From Spirogloea muscicola (lineage: Eukaryota > Streptophyta > Zygnematophyceae > Spirogloeales > Spirogloeaceae), in the NCBI GenBank assembly GCA_009602725.1, contig WELB01000019.1:275705-339704 (forward strand): a DNA stretch of 64,000 nucleotides, in the 5' to 3' direction. Of the stretch, positions 24,987 through 36,673 are shown one piece after another. Under the pieces are notes generated by a model. It was not told the origin of the DNA. It did not search any database and saw only the letters and a program-made list of their open reading frames with translations. The stretch's first letter is position 1. Every line of letters starts with the position of its first letter. Position numbers and translations under genes: made by a program.

Positions 24987-27900
24987 TCAAGTTGTCCTAG
25001 CTGGAGACCTCACCTTGGGGCCGCCAGCTGCAGCAGTCATGTGATCCTGGCCACGACAACATATGGAGGAGATGAGAAATCGAGAAAGCGTAAAGACAAA
25101 GAGAGCAATTTACCCAAGTATTGGGTGAAGCATTCGTGCTGCACTTAGCAGACGCAGTGGCAGACGCAGGCCACAGATCACAGCAACATATTGTTGCAGC
25201 AGGCAAGGTAGGCCATGAGGAAGGAGCTGATGAGGGGTCTGATAAGCGGCTGATAAATTACATCACTATGCAAAGCAGGGTCTCGCTTATAAGCTGGTGC
25301 TGTGCCTGTATGAAAGGTGGACATAGGGAATGGCCAAAGACAGTACCATGACAAAGTCAAAAGCGTGCGTGTCGTCCTTCCGCCTCTCCAGCGAGGGCGA
25401 GCGCCGGAGTGTAGGGTCTCCTGAAAAGTCAAAATCCCCAGGCCCTAGTTGGGAGCTGACCGCCATCTGCTGCAGGCTGCTGACATCCACCCCCTGCCCC
25501 TGGCGAAGCGGCAACGGAAGCTGCTGGAGCTGCTGCTGCTGCTGCTGGAGCTGCACAAACTGCAACCCGTTGCCCATGCCGAAGCCCGCCGCACCCGGCG
25601 GCAAAACCCCGTGAGGGAAGGCGCCCGGCCTACTCATGGGGTGCAGCCCCATGCCCAGCGCCTGCATGTACAGCATCTGCTGCTGCAGGAGCTGCTGCTG
25701 CTGCTGCAGGAGCTGCCGCTGCAGCGCGTCGTCGCTGCCCAGACCGGGCATGACGAGCCCAGACGCGGCCTGCGGCGATGCTGCTCCGCCAAACGGAGCC
25801 CGCAGAGGCACTTGCTGGCTGTTGCCCTGCAGGACACCCTGTGCGCTCGGCAGCAGTGCAGGATTGGGCCCATTGGCTGTGGCGGAGGCTGAGGAGGTGG
25901 AGATGTTAGCCATCAGGCTGGCGAGAGAGTCCGCTGCCTGGGCCGACGTGCTTGCCTCCGGCACTCCGAGCTCGAGGCCATCAAAGAGGTCGCCGGAAGT
26001 GGCGGCAAGAGCGTTGCTGCCCTTGTGGTCATTCCCCATGTCGAGCCTTGAGAAGATATCACCAGTGCCACTGTCCCCTGATGGGGAGGGCTGTGAGGAC
26101 ACGCCTGCCAAAAGGTCCTCCGCAGCAAGAGAAGACACAGGGCCAGCAGCGGACGAAGGGCCCGCAGTCGGCTGATGGTTGGTCCAGAGAGCCTCTCCTA
26201 GAAGGTCGGTTTCCACCTCGTGTCCTGGAGCACCTCCAGTGCCCGTCGGCAGAGGCGAGTCCTTGTCGTCCAGGCCATCAAGCAAGTCGCCATCGCTGGT
26301 GTCGAAGAGGTCAGGCACGTCGACAACAGCAGGCCTCTGGCTGCCACTGACCGGTGCCGGCTCCTCCAACTCGCCTTCCTCCGGCCCAAAGCCCAGTAGC
26401 TCAAGAACCTGCACAGACGATGTTGAAAAAAATGCACGTGCTCATTCGTCTTAACCAATCGTGCAACATCTCTACATAGGTCATACATGAGCACTCACTT
26501 GTAGCCAAATGTTTCCACCCAAGTGAGGACATGCACATGCGTTCATGTTGACTTCAGGCCATATTTGCATCTCCAACTATGCTCTGACAGCTACACAAGC
26601 CCTGTTAGAATGTGAGGCTAGCTAAGCTACTAGTCAAAATGGTGCAGGGCTGAAACAAGACAGCGAACCCGCTTAGCCCGTTCCCTGACTGATGCCTGCG
26701 GAGATTCGAGGCAGTCGATGATGGAGCCAGCGTCCTCTTCGAAATGCTCAAACACTGCCTCCGATAACCTACTTCCGTCTTGCCTCATAGCGGTCTCTAG
26801 AGCACACAATGCTTTTAATCTCACCTGCCATGAAACAAGTGGCAAAGACTGGCCATCAACATGACAGCACTTTGATTGATCCAAATTGCAGCACATACAT
26901 TCGATGACATCTCTCATAGGAAATTTGAGCTCACCTGCCAGATGTGTGACTTGAGCTTGCCCTCCAGTGCCCTAGTCAGAAGGTGCCCATCCATGCTACT
27001 TGCACTGGCAAGGAATGAGTTCAGCGCCTCACGGCTTGGCTGTACCCTTACGCCCCCCGGAGCAGTGATGCTGTCGACCAGCCTGTCTACCGCTGCGTGG
27101 TGGGTACTCTTCTCAGAGGCGCTACTGCTGTTGCCAGCAGAGGCCAGCTTGCCCTCAACGGCGCCTCTTCGCTGCGGGAACAGCTGGGCGCCTCTATCGG
27201 CATCTTGATAGGGTAAGGAGTCCACCTGGTCGTCTGAAGCAGGCCTGAATGAGCTCCTGCCTCCATACTTCTGTGCCTCTTGAGAGGTCCTCGTCGAGTG
27301 AGCGACTTCCACAAACTCATCAAAGCCCTGCTTGTCCTCATAGCTGATGTGCTCGGAGGTAAGCGACCGAGTGAGGCTCGGTCCTCTGTACGTGCCGGCA
27401 CTTTGCTCTTGGGCCGCATTCACATTGCCACCCAGTCTGCTCAAGCCCTGCTTCAGCTGTGCACTGCCATACTCTATGAAGTCACTGAGAGTGGCCGCCG
27501 AAGCACCAGTTGCAGCATGAGATCTATCATCATGGGTCCGGTTGTCAGAGCTTCCAAAGCCCTGACACAGACCAACAGATAGAGCAATTGATAACATTGA
27601 GAGCAGAGCCACACTCTTTCCTCAAGAATATGTTGACAAGACTTCATGCAAGATCCTACAAATGAAGTATGATAGTATTTGTAAGCATTTGTGATGATTA
27701 AGCTCGTGTGTAGTGCATTGCTTGCGTGCGTTGCTTTCTGCAAACGCCTGCTTCTGGTGAAGGTTGGTCAACCCGTCACCTCCATCCGGCGCCGTCCAGT
27801 GCTCTCAGACGCAGAGCTGCGGTTGTCATCTTGGGAGAAAATGGCCGATATTGCCTCATGAGCAAGGTCCCTCACAGCCTTGTTCGGTGCGTCCCCTTTG

Positions 27901-28641
27901 AGGGGGTCGGGCTGGCCCTTGTAGTTGAACAGGCTCCTGATTGCTCCTGCGTGCCGCTGCACCTCCCGCCGGAAGTCTTTCCCAGCCTTGACAACGCAGT
28001 ACTTGAAGAGCCGCAGGACCTGCATCAGACAAGAACACCACGACTAGAACTTAAAGGGAAAGCCTCATGAGTTGATGGCAGTGCTAGCAGAAGCAGGTAA
28101 CCTGGACCAAAAGCTGACGCCTCAGACTCTGCCTCAGACTAGGTGTCCTATAACCCTATCGTGTATGCAACCTCAAGCTGGTCAATCTGCCACCAATCTG
28201 GTCTGACCTATCACTGCCCTCAACAACAGAAGCCGCATGTCGGCCAAGGCTTAATGTGCAGCAGACACCCCCAGTAGACGTAATCTCACAACAAAGGAGC
28301 AGTTCATGCTGGGGACAGTGACTTTCATGCATCATCAGATGGGACTCTTTGACAGAGTCCACGCTGTGCTTCAGTCGGCACATAGGGCTGAAGGGGCTGA
28401 CGGAACTTGCAGGGCATGGAATCAAGGCGCGGGAACGGGGCGTCACCTTGTGCTTGACGTACGGCGACTTGAACTCAAGGCGCTTGACGAGGTAATCAAC
28501 CATGACCTTGACCATGTCGGAGCCCGCTGCCTGCATCATGTCCGCGATCTCGTCCAGGCGGTACACGGGCGTCACCTTGTCGTCGTCGGAGGTGGCCAGA
28601 TCCAGCAGCCGCGCGCGCTTGTAGGATTCCACCACCTTCAT
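24987..28641 (-). CDS. MTV1: ENTH/VHS protein MTV1 (tepsin-like), vacuolar trafficking
   Basis: Homologue of Arabidopsis MODIFIED TRANSPORT TO THE VACUOLE1 and animal tepsin, clathrin/AP-4-associated adaptors at the TGN. Exons 28641-28447, 28019-27780, 27561-26935, 26824-26669, 26408-25347, 25046-24987, all phase 0. The ENTH domain spans exons 1-2 (VESYKRARLLDLATSDDDKV, FKYCVVKAGKDFRREVQRHA, YKGQPDPLKGDAPNKAVRDL). YRGPSLTRSLT and GGVRVQPSREALNSFL, then HIWQ|VRLKALCALE, begin the second helical (VHS-like) domain. Exon 5 is a 354-residue acidic linker with DLFD, DLL and DIF motifs that look like clathrin/adaptor-binding peptides, and a Gln-rich block (plus 25530-25730). It ends AFDFVM|DHMTAAAGG, the family tail. 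Start chosen at the conserved ENTH edge; an in-frame Arg-rich extension to 28893 is possible. Confidence 0.93.
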
Positions 28642-28808
28642 CCTGCCGGAGCTCACTGCGGCCGCCTGCCAGGCTTGGCCTCCAACGGGACCTGGGAGCT
28701 GGCTAACTGCGGCCGCCGCCTGAGAGATGTGAGCGGGCTTCGCTTCGCGGGCCGCCAAGATGTCTCCAGTGAGCGTCAGGAGGACTGCCTGCTCGCCGCG
28801 GCGGCGTT

Positions 28809-28841
<33 letters not shown>

Positions 28842-29325
28842 GGCGCGGGCGGCCATTGCAAGTGGCGGCGGTCGGAGGTCGCAGGGAAACCACCTTTGCG
28901 CCGCCGGTTCACCGTCCCGGTAACTTAACGGCACCCGGCTTCTCGTTTCGGGGCGGGGGGCTAACCGCGTCCACCCGTTGGTCCGGTTACCAGCCCGCGT
29001 GTCAAGTGCGGTTACTTCAGCGGCTGTTCTGGCTAACCGGGTTAACCGCGGTATGGCGGGAAACCCTAGGGCCGCACACCGCTCGCCAAGAGAACCTCTC
29101 CCCTCGACTCCGGGCCAGCGATGGCCGCCGCCGCCGCCGCCGTCGCCGCCGCCGTCGCCGTCGCCGCGGCGCTCCGATAGCCCGTCAGGCGCCTCCTGGC
29201 GAGCCTCCTGTCGAGAGCGCGCGCGCCGGGCGGCGCTCCGCGGGCGGCCGTCTTCGTCGCACATCGCCAGCGGAAGCTGTTCCGCCCCTTCGGAAGCGCC
29301 TCTGCCCGAGCCGTAGCCCGCCGAG
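28642..29325. promoter_or_regulatory. Divergent promoter region of MTV1-like and U1-70K
   Basis: 685 bp separate the two start codons. The region is extremely GC-rich with two (CGG/CCG)n tracts (about 28790-28855 and 29125-29180) and a central part (28920-29060) with GGTTAACCG-type repeats: GTAACTTAACGGCA, CTAACCG and GGTTACC. No TATA box is obvious. Bidirectional control is inferred from the layout only. Confidence 0.5.
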
Positions 29326-32300
29326 ATGGGGGACTACTCGAGGAGGCCACCGCAAATCAACCGGGCCAATGTGCAGCAGCTAAAGCTGGTGCGCCTCACC
29401 TGTCAAATCATCTGCCAAATATCTGCAAATTATCATGCTACTCCTTATCCGCATGTGCAATTCAAGGAGACTTGCAATGCCAAAGCCCCTGGCGATACTC
29501 TGCCTGTGTCACTCCTTAGAGCTTCGGTCGACAGGCAGCTGTGGGGCTTGACAAGTGCAGATAGGCCAGAGTCATCAGACAGGCCTCACCAGCAACCTGC
29601 TTAAGCTCTTTGAGCCGAGGGAACCGCTGGAGTTCAAGCCTCCCCTGGAGAATCGCCCCCATGCGGCATACACAGGTTGATTGCCGTTTCAACTGACAGA
29701 AGTAGCTGGACTGTCTCTTCTGCCTACAAGGCTTTGCAAGGTCGAAGGCATCATCAAACACGTATATTCCATCATGGCACGTGTCTCAGCTCTGCTCATT
29801 CTGTCTCAATGGACAGGCATCGCCCAATTTGTGGACAACTTCGCCAATCCTGGCGAAGCTGAGTATGCGCCCCCAGTGACAAAAGGCGAGACAGTGGTAC
29901 GTCAAGTTCTTTATGTAGCTGTTGATGAAGGCTGAGGCACCATATGTCATCTCAAGCACTGGGAGATGTCGCCTGTCAGCATCCGAAGCTAAGCTCTGAG
30001 AATGGGAGTGCTGCATTAGCAGGCTACTGCTAAGATGGTTGTACGAAGTCTTCTACCCCGGTGCTCATGACTTTCCTACGTTTCACTTTGAGCAGGCTGA
30101 GAAGAGGGTACGGATTCGTGCTGCAAGGCTGGAGAAGGGGGCCGAAAAATTGGTTGAGGAGCTCGAAAAATGTGAGAACAGATCGTGGCTTGACTGATGC
30201 TGTCTTTACATTGAGGAGAAGGTCGCAGCATGTGACACATTAGTGCATGCAAGCTCACCCGAAGTTTGTGCCTTCAAGTCTGCTTATGCATGTCAGCAGG
30301 TGGGAGCCTACAAAGGTCTTCTTTCTGCAGTGCTTTCTGATATATGCTGCTGCTGATTTAGCCATGTCAATTCCTTCTATGGTTATGCAGATGATCCACA
30401 TAAAGACCCCAACATAGATGGAGATCCCTACAAGACCCTGTTTGTGGCACGAATTGTATGTCAAAGACATCGTCCTTATCACATATTCTTGCAATCAATG
30501 CAAACAATACATACTGCATCGACTCTGTTGAGCAAATTGACCAATCTTCCCATGCTTCTGTGAGCTTGAGCAGATGTCATGTCCTGCTCAGGTAACACAA
30601 TTGAAAATCTCAACATCCTTTGGATGCTCTCGCGTCCTGCAGAGTTATGAAACTACAGAGACGAAGTTGAAGAGAGAGTGCGAGGCTTATGGACCTGTGA
30701 AGAAGGTGCGAATATGCTTGACTGAGCTGATGGTGTGATCACAAAGTTGTCCAAGCAAAGAGTCTTGCAAACGAGGTTGCAGCATCAAGTCAGTCCAGGT
30801 GCTATTTGTATGTATTAGTTTCTGCTCTGTGCCCACCTTCCGTCTGAAGGTTTCTCAACTCCTGACGAATGAGCACATTACGCCTGATTGGGGTATTTGT
30901 ACTTGCTGCAGATCCGGCTAGTCCATGATAATGCAACACAGAAGCCACGAGGCTATGCTTTTATTGAGTACATGCATACAAGAGACATGAAGAGTAAGTA
31001 TGACAGAGCAGGAGTGTTGATAGGGATGTTTGTAGAATGCATGTAAGTTGCTCTTATGTAAGGTTGAGGACTTAGAATGCACAATTTGTGATCTCCGTTG
31101 TAATAACTTTGGCATCTGAATGACTGTGTGGGTCTTGTGTGTGCATGTGCAAGCAGGATATTATGTTAGAGCCTAACCAAGGGTTTTGCACTTGACCTTG
31201 TGCAGCTGCCTATAAACAAGCTGATGGACGCAAGATAGACAACCGGAGGGTCACAGTGGATGTGGAGAGAGGGCGAACAGTACCCAACTGGCGCCCCCGA
31301 AGATTGGGAGGCGGCTTAGGATCCACTCGCATGGGTGGAGAAGAAGTCAACAAAAAGTTTTCTGGCCGGTACATACTTGTCCTGCTACTCTGCAATGGAG
31401 GATGAGCAGCCTCAGTATCTTTTTGCCTTTGCGTTGCTGATGCTGGTGAGCAATCAGCTGTGCGATGCATTTCATGTAAATTGTAATTTGACTCCAAATG
31501 GCGTTGTCAATCTTGGTACAGGGAGCCTCAACTTGCCCCTATTATAACCACTCCGCGCACCGACAAGCCCCCACCTCGGGTTGACGACCGACCTCCACGA
31601 GAAGAGGAGAAGTAAGATAGCTTCCTGCACCTTGGCCTGATTCATTCGGCAAATATATCTTCGATACAAATAGTATGCTGATGAGGGACTGCCATTGAGC
31701 TAGTAGTAGCCAAAGTAGCAGCAGGTGTCCATTGGTTGTCCTCTGATGAGCCTTTGTCTGCAGGGACAGGGAGAGGGAGAGGGAAAGAGAGAAGGAGCGA
31801 GAACGTGCAGACCGTGAGGAGCGGGAGCGTAACGACCTAGAGCGGGAGAAGGAGAAGGAGCGGGAACGGCTGAAGGAGAAGGAAGTGCAGATGGAGAGGG
31901 CCAGAGGCGACCGTGACGTGAAGGATGTAGAGGATGGGCGGCAGAGGGACCGGGATGGTCACTCTGATCGCGGCCGAGACAGGGAGCGTGATCATGAGCG
32001 GGAGAGAGGTGGTGGCAGTCGGTATGACAAGGAGCGCGATGGTCGGATGGAGCGAGACGGGTATGGTGGCGGCCGAGGTGACAGGGAGAGGGACAGGGAC
32101 AGAGACAGGGACAGGGGTGGCCACCGCGACAGAGACAGGGAGAGAGAGCGGGACAAAGACAAACATAGTGATCGCCACAGGGAGAGGGAAAGAGATAGAG
32201 AGCGAGTGGACCAGCCTCGCGGACGGGAGCGCGACAGGGAGCGCGACCGCGACGTGGAGATGCGGGACAAGGAGCGGGGCCACGACCGCCGCGAGCAGCA

Positions 32301-32349
32301 CGCACCGGCAGAAAGGTCTCACGCACGCGACGGTGCCCGCGAGAGGTAA
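29326..32349 (+). CDS. SNRNP70: U1 snRNP 70 kDa protein (U1-70K)
   Basis: Spliceosomal U1 subunit that binds stem-loop I of U1 snRNA in 5' splice-site recognition. Exons 29326-29388, 29579-29675, 29817-29893, 30096-30171, 30391-30455, 30643-30705, 30912-30993, 31206-31368, 31522-31611, 31764-32349. N-terminal [11 protein letters not shown] and [20 protein letters not shown], then [26 protein letters not shown]2 [11 protein letters not shown]1 RGYAFIEY, followed by the family signature [20 protein letters not shown]. The last exon encodes a ~195-residue tail of RD/RE/RDR dipeptides with Gly patches, the plant/animal SR-protein interaction region. Both ends are intact. The residue before AYKQADG is Thr where most relatives have Ala. 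Confidence 0.97.
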
Positions 32350-33711
32350 CGGGCCTGCAAATACTCAGAGTCGCCAGGTCGTGATGTTATGAGTCCGTGT
32401 GCTCTTCCCTCCCATCAACCTCTGCAGGCTGTGGAGTGCTGGCGCTTGAAGCAGCAAATGGCAGAAAATGATGCTTGACAGATGTTCTTGAGAAGTAGCG
32501 TCCCCCGCATGCAGGGTTTTGGTAAGTGATGCAGGTATGTCTGTACCCATTTCGGGTTCAAGGGTAGGAGGGAAAATATGGGGCTGTGGTAGTCAGTGAG
32601 GGGCTTGTTGTGGCTGTAGCCGAGAGGCCACTGGGCTGCCATTAGAGTTGCATGGATCTTGGCTCTTCCAAGATCTAAAGGTCGAGCGCGAGCAAATGTA
32701 ACTTGTAATATGTAGGATAACACAACCAGCAAACAAACGTCCTGTCGCGCAGGGACATGTGACCCGTTGATTACAAAGGTGAGGCTGCCCACCAACCTGG
32801 TCATCATCCCTGGAGCCCACGCTGGTAAGGCGTGGCCGCCATGGTGGTAGATCCCCTTGCCTTTGGGCTGGAGAGCCATCAGCTTCAAGTCAAGCCTCTT
32901 GCAGTCTTGTGCTCCAGGCGCCAGCTGGCCTTGTAAGGGGCTTGGGGAGGACTGCCGGCCTGAAGTTGGAGATCTCGTCCTTCTGGTACTTGAGATTTCA
33001 CACTGCTAGTAGCAGTATGTACTCAAGGTTGTTTCAAACACCATTATGTGACCCCCCTCCTCACCAATTTAGCGATACACATTGGCCTGTGGCCCACCTG
33101 AGATGCTCACGTTGGTCCACTGGTCAGTGCAGGCAGCCGCTCGCTGACCTCACTCAGGGTACGTGCCAATAGTTGCTTTGTAGGTGAGCAGTCTTTGGTA
33201 TATTGCTGGGTCCCAGAATGTACCGTCTGATTTTTTCAAAATTTTTGGCATGTACTGAGTGGTTGTGCACCTTCTCCATAGAATCTGAGAGGCCATGCAA
33301 GGTGAGTCTCTGAGGGCAAAGCACGATCGTCTTTCATCTGCTTCCATCGTAGTGTTCCCACGGCGGTCGGGGACGAGGTCGAGGTCTAGGTCATGCTGAG
33401 GTGTCGCGCGCTGAGTGGAAAAGACCCGTTTCACTGGAGGTCGCGCGCCGGTCATCCACCCCCTCCACGCCAGCGCACGTGAAGCGATGACGCGGCCCAC
33501 CGTTTGCCACTCTGGCCCCCCGTTTGACACCGTGGCTCGCCGTTTGCGGGGGGAGCGCGCGGATTCCGTACCGGGGTAGACCCCCCCGGTACGAAACGCT
33601 CCTTTCGGAGGATGGCGGCGGAGCCAATCGGCGGCTCCCCCCGCCTGGCATCCCCCGCCTGGCCACCCTCCCCGGGCCGAGCTCCCCCGCGCAGCAAGAG
33701 GCGGGGAAGCC
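32350..33711. other. Region without an assignable gene; small minus-strand candidates
   Basis: A 48-codon minus-strand frame (33296-33150) reads MASQILWRRCTTTQYMPKIL and ends KATIGTYPE. A second open minus frame (about 33000-32790) reads PKGKGIYHHGGHALPAWAPG. They could be exons of one small gene but I could not join them convincingly or match a family. 33360-33711 is GC-rich with the near-mirror CCGTACCGGGGTAG..CCCCCCGGTACG. Confidence 0.35.
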
Positions 33712-34920
33712 ATGGCGATGCGCCTGCCTTGGTGCTCGGGTGCAGGCGGGGACGACGACCTGGTCAGCTCGGGGTCATCTCCTCAACCCTCGCCCGAGAA
33801 AGGCGTTGCGCCGCCTCTGCCGGCGACCATCATCGCGCAAGGTCCTGCACAAGCTCCCGTGATCTCTTCGGCACCGTCTCCGCTTGTGAATCTGCAACAG
33901 CCGACAGGTGTGTCTTTTGGCTTCCTCCAGCACCAATTGTGTGTCGTTCACATCCCCCCCATCCAAGCTTGTACACAAGGGGCCATCAGCCATTGCAACG
34001 GTTCCACCAAGCTCCCTCTACAAGGTGCACAATCAGCCCTGACTTTGCCGCCATGTCCCGCAGGTACTGTGTTTCAGCCTCAACTAGCGACTCCTACCTT
34101 GGCAACAAGTCCGTGGCTTGCCCTGGGTCCTCCTTCATCAACGATCTCAACGCCCTCATGCCCGCCCAAGAAGTCAGCATCTCGTTGTGGCAATTCCATC
34201 AAAGCCAAGCGGATCAACCTTGGGACCTTCGACGAGGTTGTAGAGGAAGTCAAGGCGCCGTGGAGCAAGGACTGGACTGTCACGCTCATCCTGGCGAAGC
34301 AAAGCCACGACCGTAATAGTCAGGCCAACACGGCACATGTCCAAGGTATGTAGTGTCTATGCGCTCATGCAATGCTCTTGAAAGTCCGAGTGTGACCTTA
34401 GAAGCTTCCCATGCCGAGCTTATCCTATGGAGGATCTATCTCTTTAAAGGGGGTCCTTGTATCACCTTGACTTATCTTTTGTTGTGTGCTCAGTGTGTAC
34501 TGTGTCTTGCCGATTTTGTCATCTACTGTGCACCATGTTATGTACTGTGTGGCTCTTGGTTGTGCTCTTGGTCTGTGTATCCTATGTAGTGTGGATTGTG
34601 ATGCAGCGATCTGTCAATTGGTGACAGGGTCTCAAGACAAAATGTGGGTCTCCATCGCCAATCACATCACCGCCGAGCACCCCACTTTCCTCAAGGATCC
34701 ACAGGCATGCAGGCAAAAGTGGAAGCGACTACTTGCCCAATACAAGACCGAGTTCGCACTGAAGAATAAATCCGGTGACGGTACAAGAGAGGAGTGGGAG
34801 TACTTTAACCTCATCCATGAAGATGTGGGACGCCGTCCTGTGATGGAATGCAAGTATCATGCAGATGCATCGGGCAGCCAAATAAATAGGCTGGGCCAGC
34901 ACGCCCTCCAAATGCGTTAG
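33712..34920 (+). CDS. Myb/SANT-like (trihelix-type) DNA-binding protein
   Basis: Exons 33712-34345 and 34628-34920 join in phase (VQ|GSQDKMW). About 180 low-complexity Pro/Ser/Gln-rich residues precede a Myb/SANT-like domain: KAPWSKDWTVTLILAKQ, then WVSIANHITAEHPTFLKDPQ, ACRQKWKRLLAQYKTEF and EEWEYFNLIHEDVG. The three helices with Trp spacing fit GT/trihelix or Harbinger-associated Myb_DNA-bind_4 proteins. The 3' part of exon 2 is duplicated in inverted orientation at 35183-35310, so the last ~40 residues may be recent. A domesticated or active transposon accessory gene is possible; no transposase is nearby. Confidence 0.7.
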
Positions 34921-35310
34921 GGGACCCATGCAGACGTCGCGATACCATTGGCCACATTACCGGCGCCCCCCTGCATGTGGTGCTCACCTGGATGGATCCG
35001 CCTGCCGAGCTGGCCGCCACCCGCGCCCTGGTGAACGATCTGGACTTGCAACTTACCGATCCTAGTGGGCAGGTGTACTGGGGCATGATTGTGGGCTTTG
35101 CCGGGGAGACCGAGGCTGGTCGTTGTGCTTGGGACTCCTGCTCTTTGTCTGGCCACTCTCGAATGTGACACTCGGTAGCTCCTGGCTGCCCGATGCATCT
35201 GCATGATACTTGCATCCATCACAGGACGGCGTCCCACATCTTCATGGATGAGATTAAAGTACTCCCACTCCTCTCTTGTACCTTCACCGGATGTATTCTT
35301 CAGCTTCAAA
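34758..35310. repeat. Inverted duplication of the SANT-gene exon end around foreign sequence
   Basis: 34758-34880 recurs inverted at 35183-35310 (both contain GAGGAGTGGGAGTACTTTAA or its complement). About 300 bp between the arms is unrelated and encodes a peptidase fragment. Confidence 0.9.
34974..35168 (+). pseudogene. Fragment of a subtilisin-like (S8) peptidase C-terminal domain
   Basis: A short frame reads VVLTWMDPPAELAATRALVN, then DLDLQLTDPSGQVYWG. 'V.L.W.DPP......LVNDLDL.V..P.G..Y.G' is the conserved start of the beta-sandwich after the catalytic domain of many S8 proteases. Only about 55 residues are present with no catalytic part. It sits exactly between the inverted arms, as captured gene pieces do in transposon-like elements. 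Confidence 0.7.
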
Positions 35311-35312
35311 GT

Positions 35313-35700
35313 TGGCTCAGCAACTGACGGCGGGCATGACTTGGCATGCCCGCAAAGCTTGCAAATTGCCGACACAATGCGTGCAATAGTACCTGGGAGA
35401 ATGGCAGTGCTCTTTGCTTGGGTTCAGGAATCGGCGGTGCAACTGAAGGCCGGTCCAGCCGCCTGCACAATTCATCCAGCCACAAGTTGGCTCAGCAACG
35501 GACGGGCGGGCATGACTTGGCACGCTCGCAAAGCTTGCACACTGTCGACACAACGCGTGCAAACATACCTGGGAGAGCGGCAGTGCTCTTTGCTTGAGTT
35601 CAGGAATCGGCGGTGCAACTGAATGCCGGTCCAGCTGCCTGCAAAGTCCCTGCAGGCACAGGATGAGTTAGCAACTCATGGCGGGCTTGTTTGGCGGCGT
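35313..35700. repeat. Tandem repeat, period about 173 bp, 2.3 copies
   Basis: Units start at AGTTGGCTCAGCAAC (about 35312 and 35485), with a third partial start at about 35660. Both full units contain CAGTGCTCTTTGCTTG and AGGAATCGGCGGTGCAACTG. Copies are about 90 percent identical. No coding role is seen. Confidence 0.85.
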
Positions 35701-36673
35701 GCCCGCTATGCCCTCGACGTACGCGGTGCAGCGCTTGTGGCAGCCACCCGCAGTTGCTGATTGCACCCCCATGCGAGCGCTAGCGTTGACGCACTGCCGC
35801 TGTTGTTCTCCTCGCAGCGCGAGCTTGCAGGTTGGAGGTTGCGTCGAAGAAGGCAGGTCGCAAGTGGCTGCGGAATCTCTGCAGCCGGCAGTGCTCGTGC
35901 AGCACACTCGCAGTGGCCTTGCGCTTGCGCGTCCGCGTGCCACCGCCGGCGGCGGCGCCAGAGTGGGGCGCGCCCGCGCTGCCCGGGCCGCCTGCGCTCG
36001 GTAAGCCAGTCGCAAGCAATGGGAGAGGGAGCAGTTGCCTTGCTTCTCTTCTCGTCCACCACCGCGGCGCGCACCTGCTCCCGCCTTGCGGCAGGCGGAG
36101 CGCCGAGCTGGCGCTCCGCTGTCGCACGTTTCCGCCGAATCTCCGCACGAGCTGCTGGTGTGGCGGCTGGGCGCCCGGCGACCTCCGCCACGTATTGGTC
36201 ATCCGTGATGTTCCGACCTCGACCTCGACCTTTTCCGTGTGAAAAGATTTAGTGTATTTGAAACAAACATAGGCCAATGGCCAAGTATAAAAGCAAGCAA
36301 GCACATCTAAATATCTACATAACCTACAGCAGGTTGACCCGCTCAAAATCCACGGGTCAAAACATAAAGGTCGCTAACCGATGCATGCATACTAGATGTC
36401 AGGTACGAAGCCCTTCTGTCACCAACTAGAGCTCGCCCAGCTTTCTGATGCAAGGCATTAGCCTGAGCTAAAATCTCGACCTCGACCTCGACCTTTTCGT
36501 GTGAAAAGGGGGCATGACTCTGCAATGGCGCCGCCTTCATTTCTATGCGCACCGCGCGCCTTTGTCTGCATTCTCTAAACCCAGAACCCTGGAGCCAGCA
36601 CCCACGTCGACGATGTGCCTCTAACGGGGCGAGGCGCTAACGGGAGCTCTTTCGTTGTGACAAGAGCTGCGCT
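35701..36673. other. No assignable gene; degenerate direct repeats
   Basis: An Arg/Ala-rich minus frame (36191-35706) has no family I know. CGACCTCGACCTCGACCTTT followed by TCGTGTGAAAAG occurs at about 36217-36245 and again at about 36477-36508, a 265-bp-spaced direct repeat. AAACCCAGAACCCT-type telomere-like sequence is at 36578-36592. Confidence 0.45.

Noticed and set aside
25449-25892. Plus-strand Leu-rich frame
   Set aside because: Shadow of the Gln-rich linker in exon 5 of the minus-strand MTV1-like gene.
31992-32270. Minus-strand frame of Ser-Arg/Ser-Leu repeats resembling an SR protein
   Set aside because: It is the complement of the RD/RE-rich last exon of U1-70K, which is confirmed by nine upstream exons in phase.
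31741-32349. CRISPR-like or tandem repeat array
   Set aside because: The GA-rich repeats are codons for RD/RE dipeptides, irregular in spacing and without spacers.
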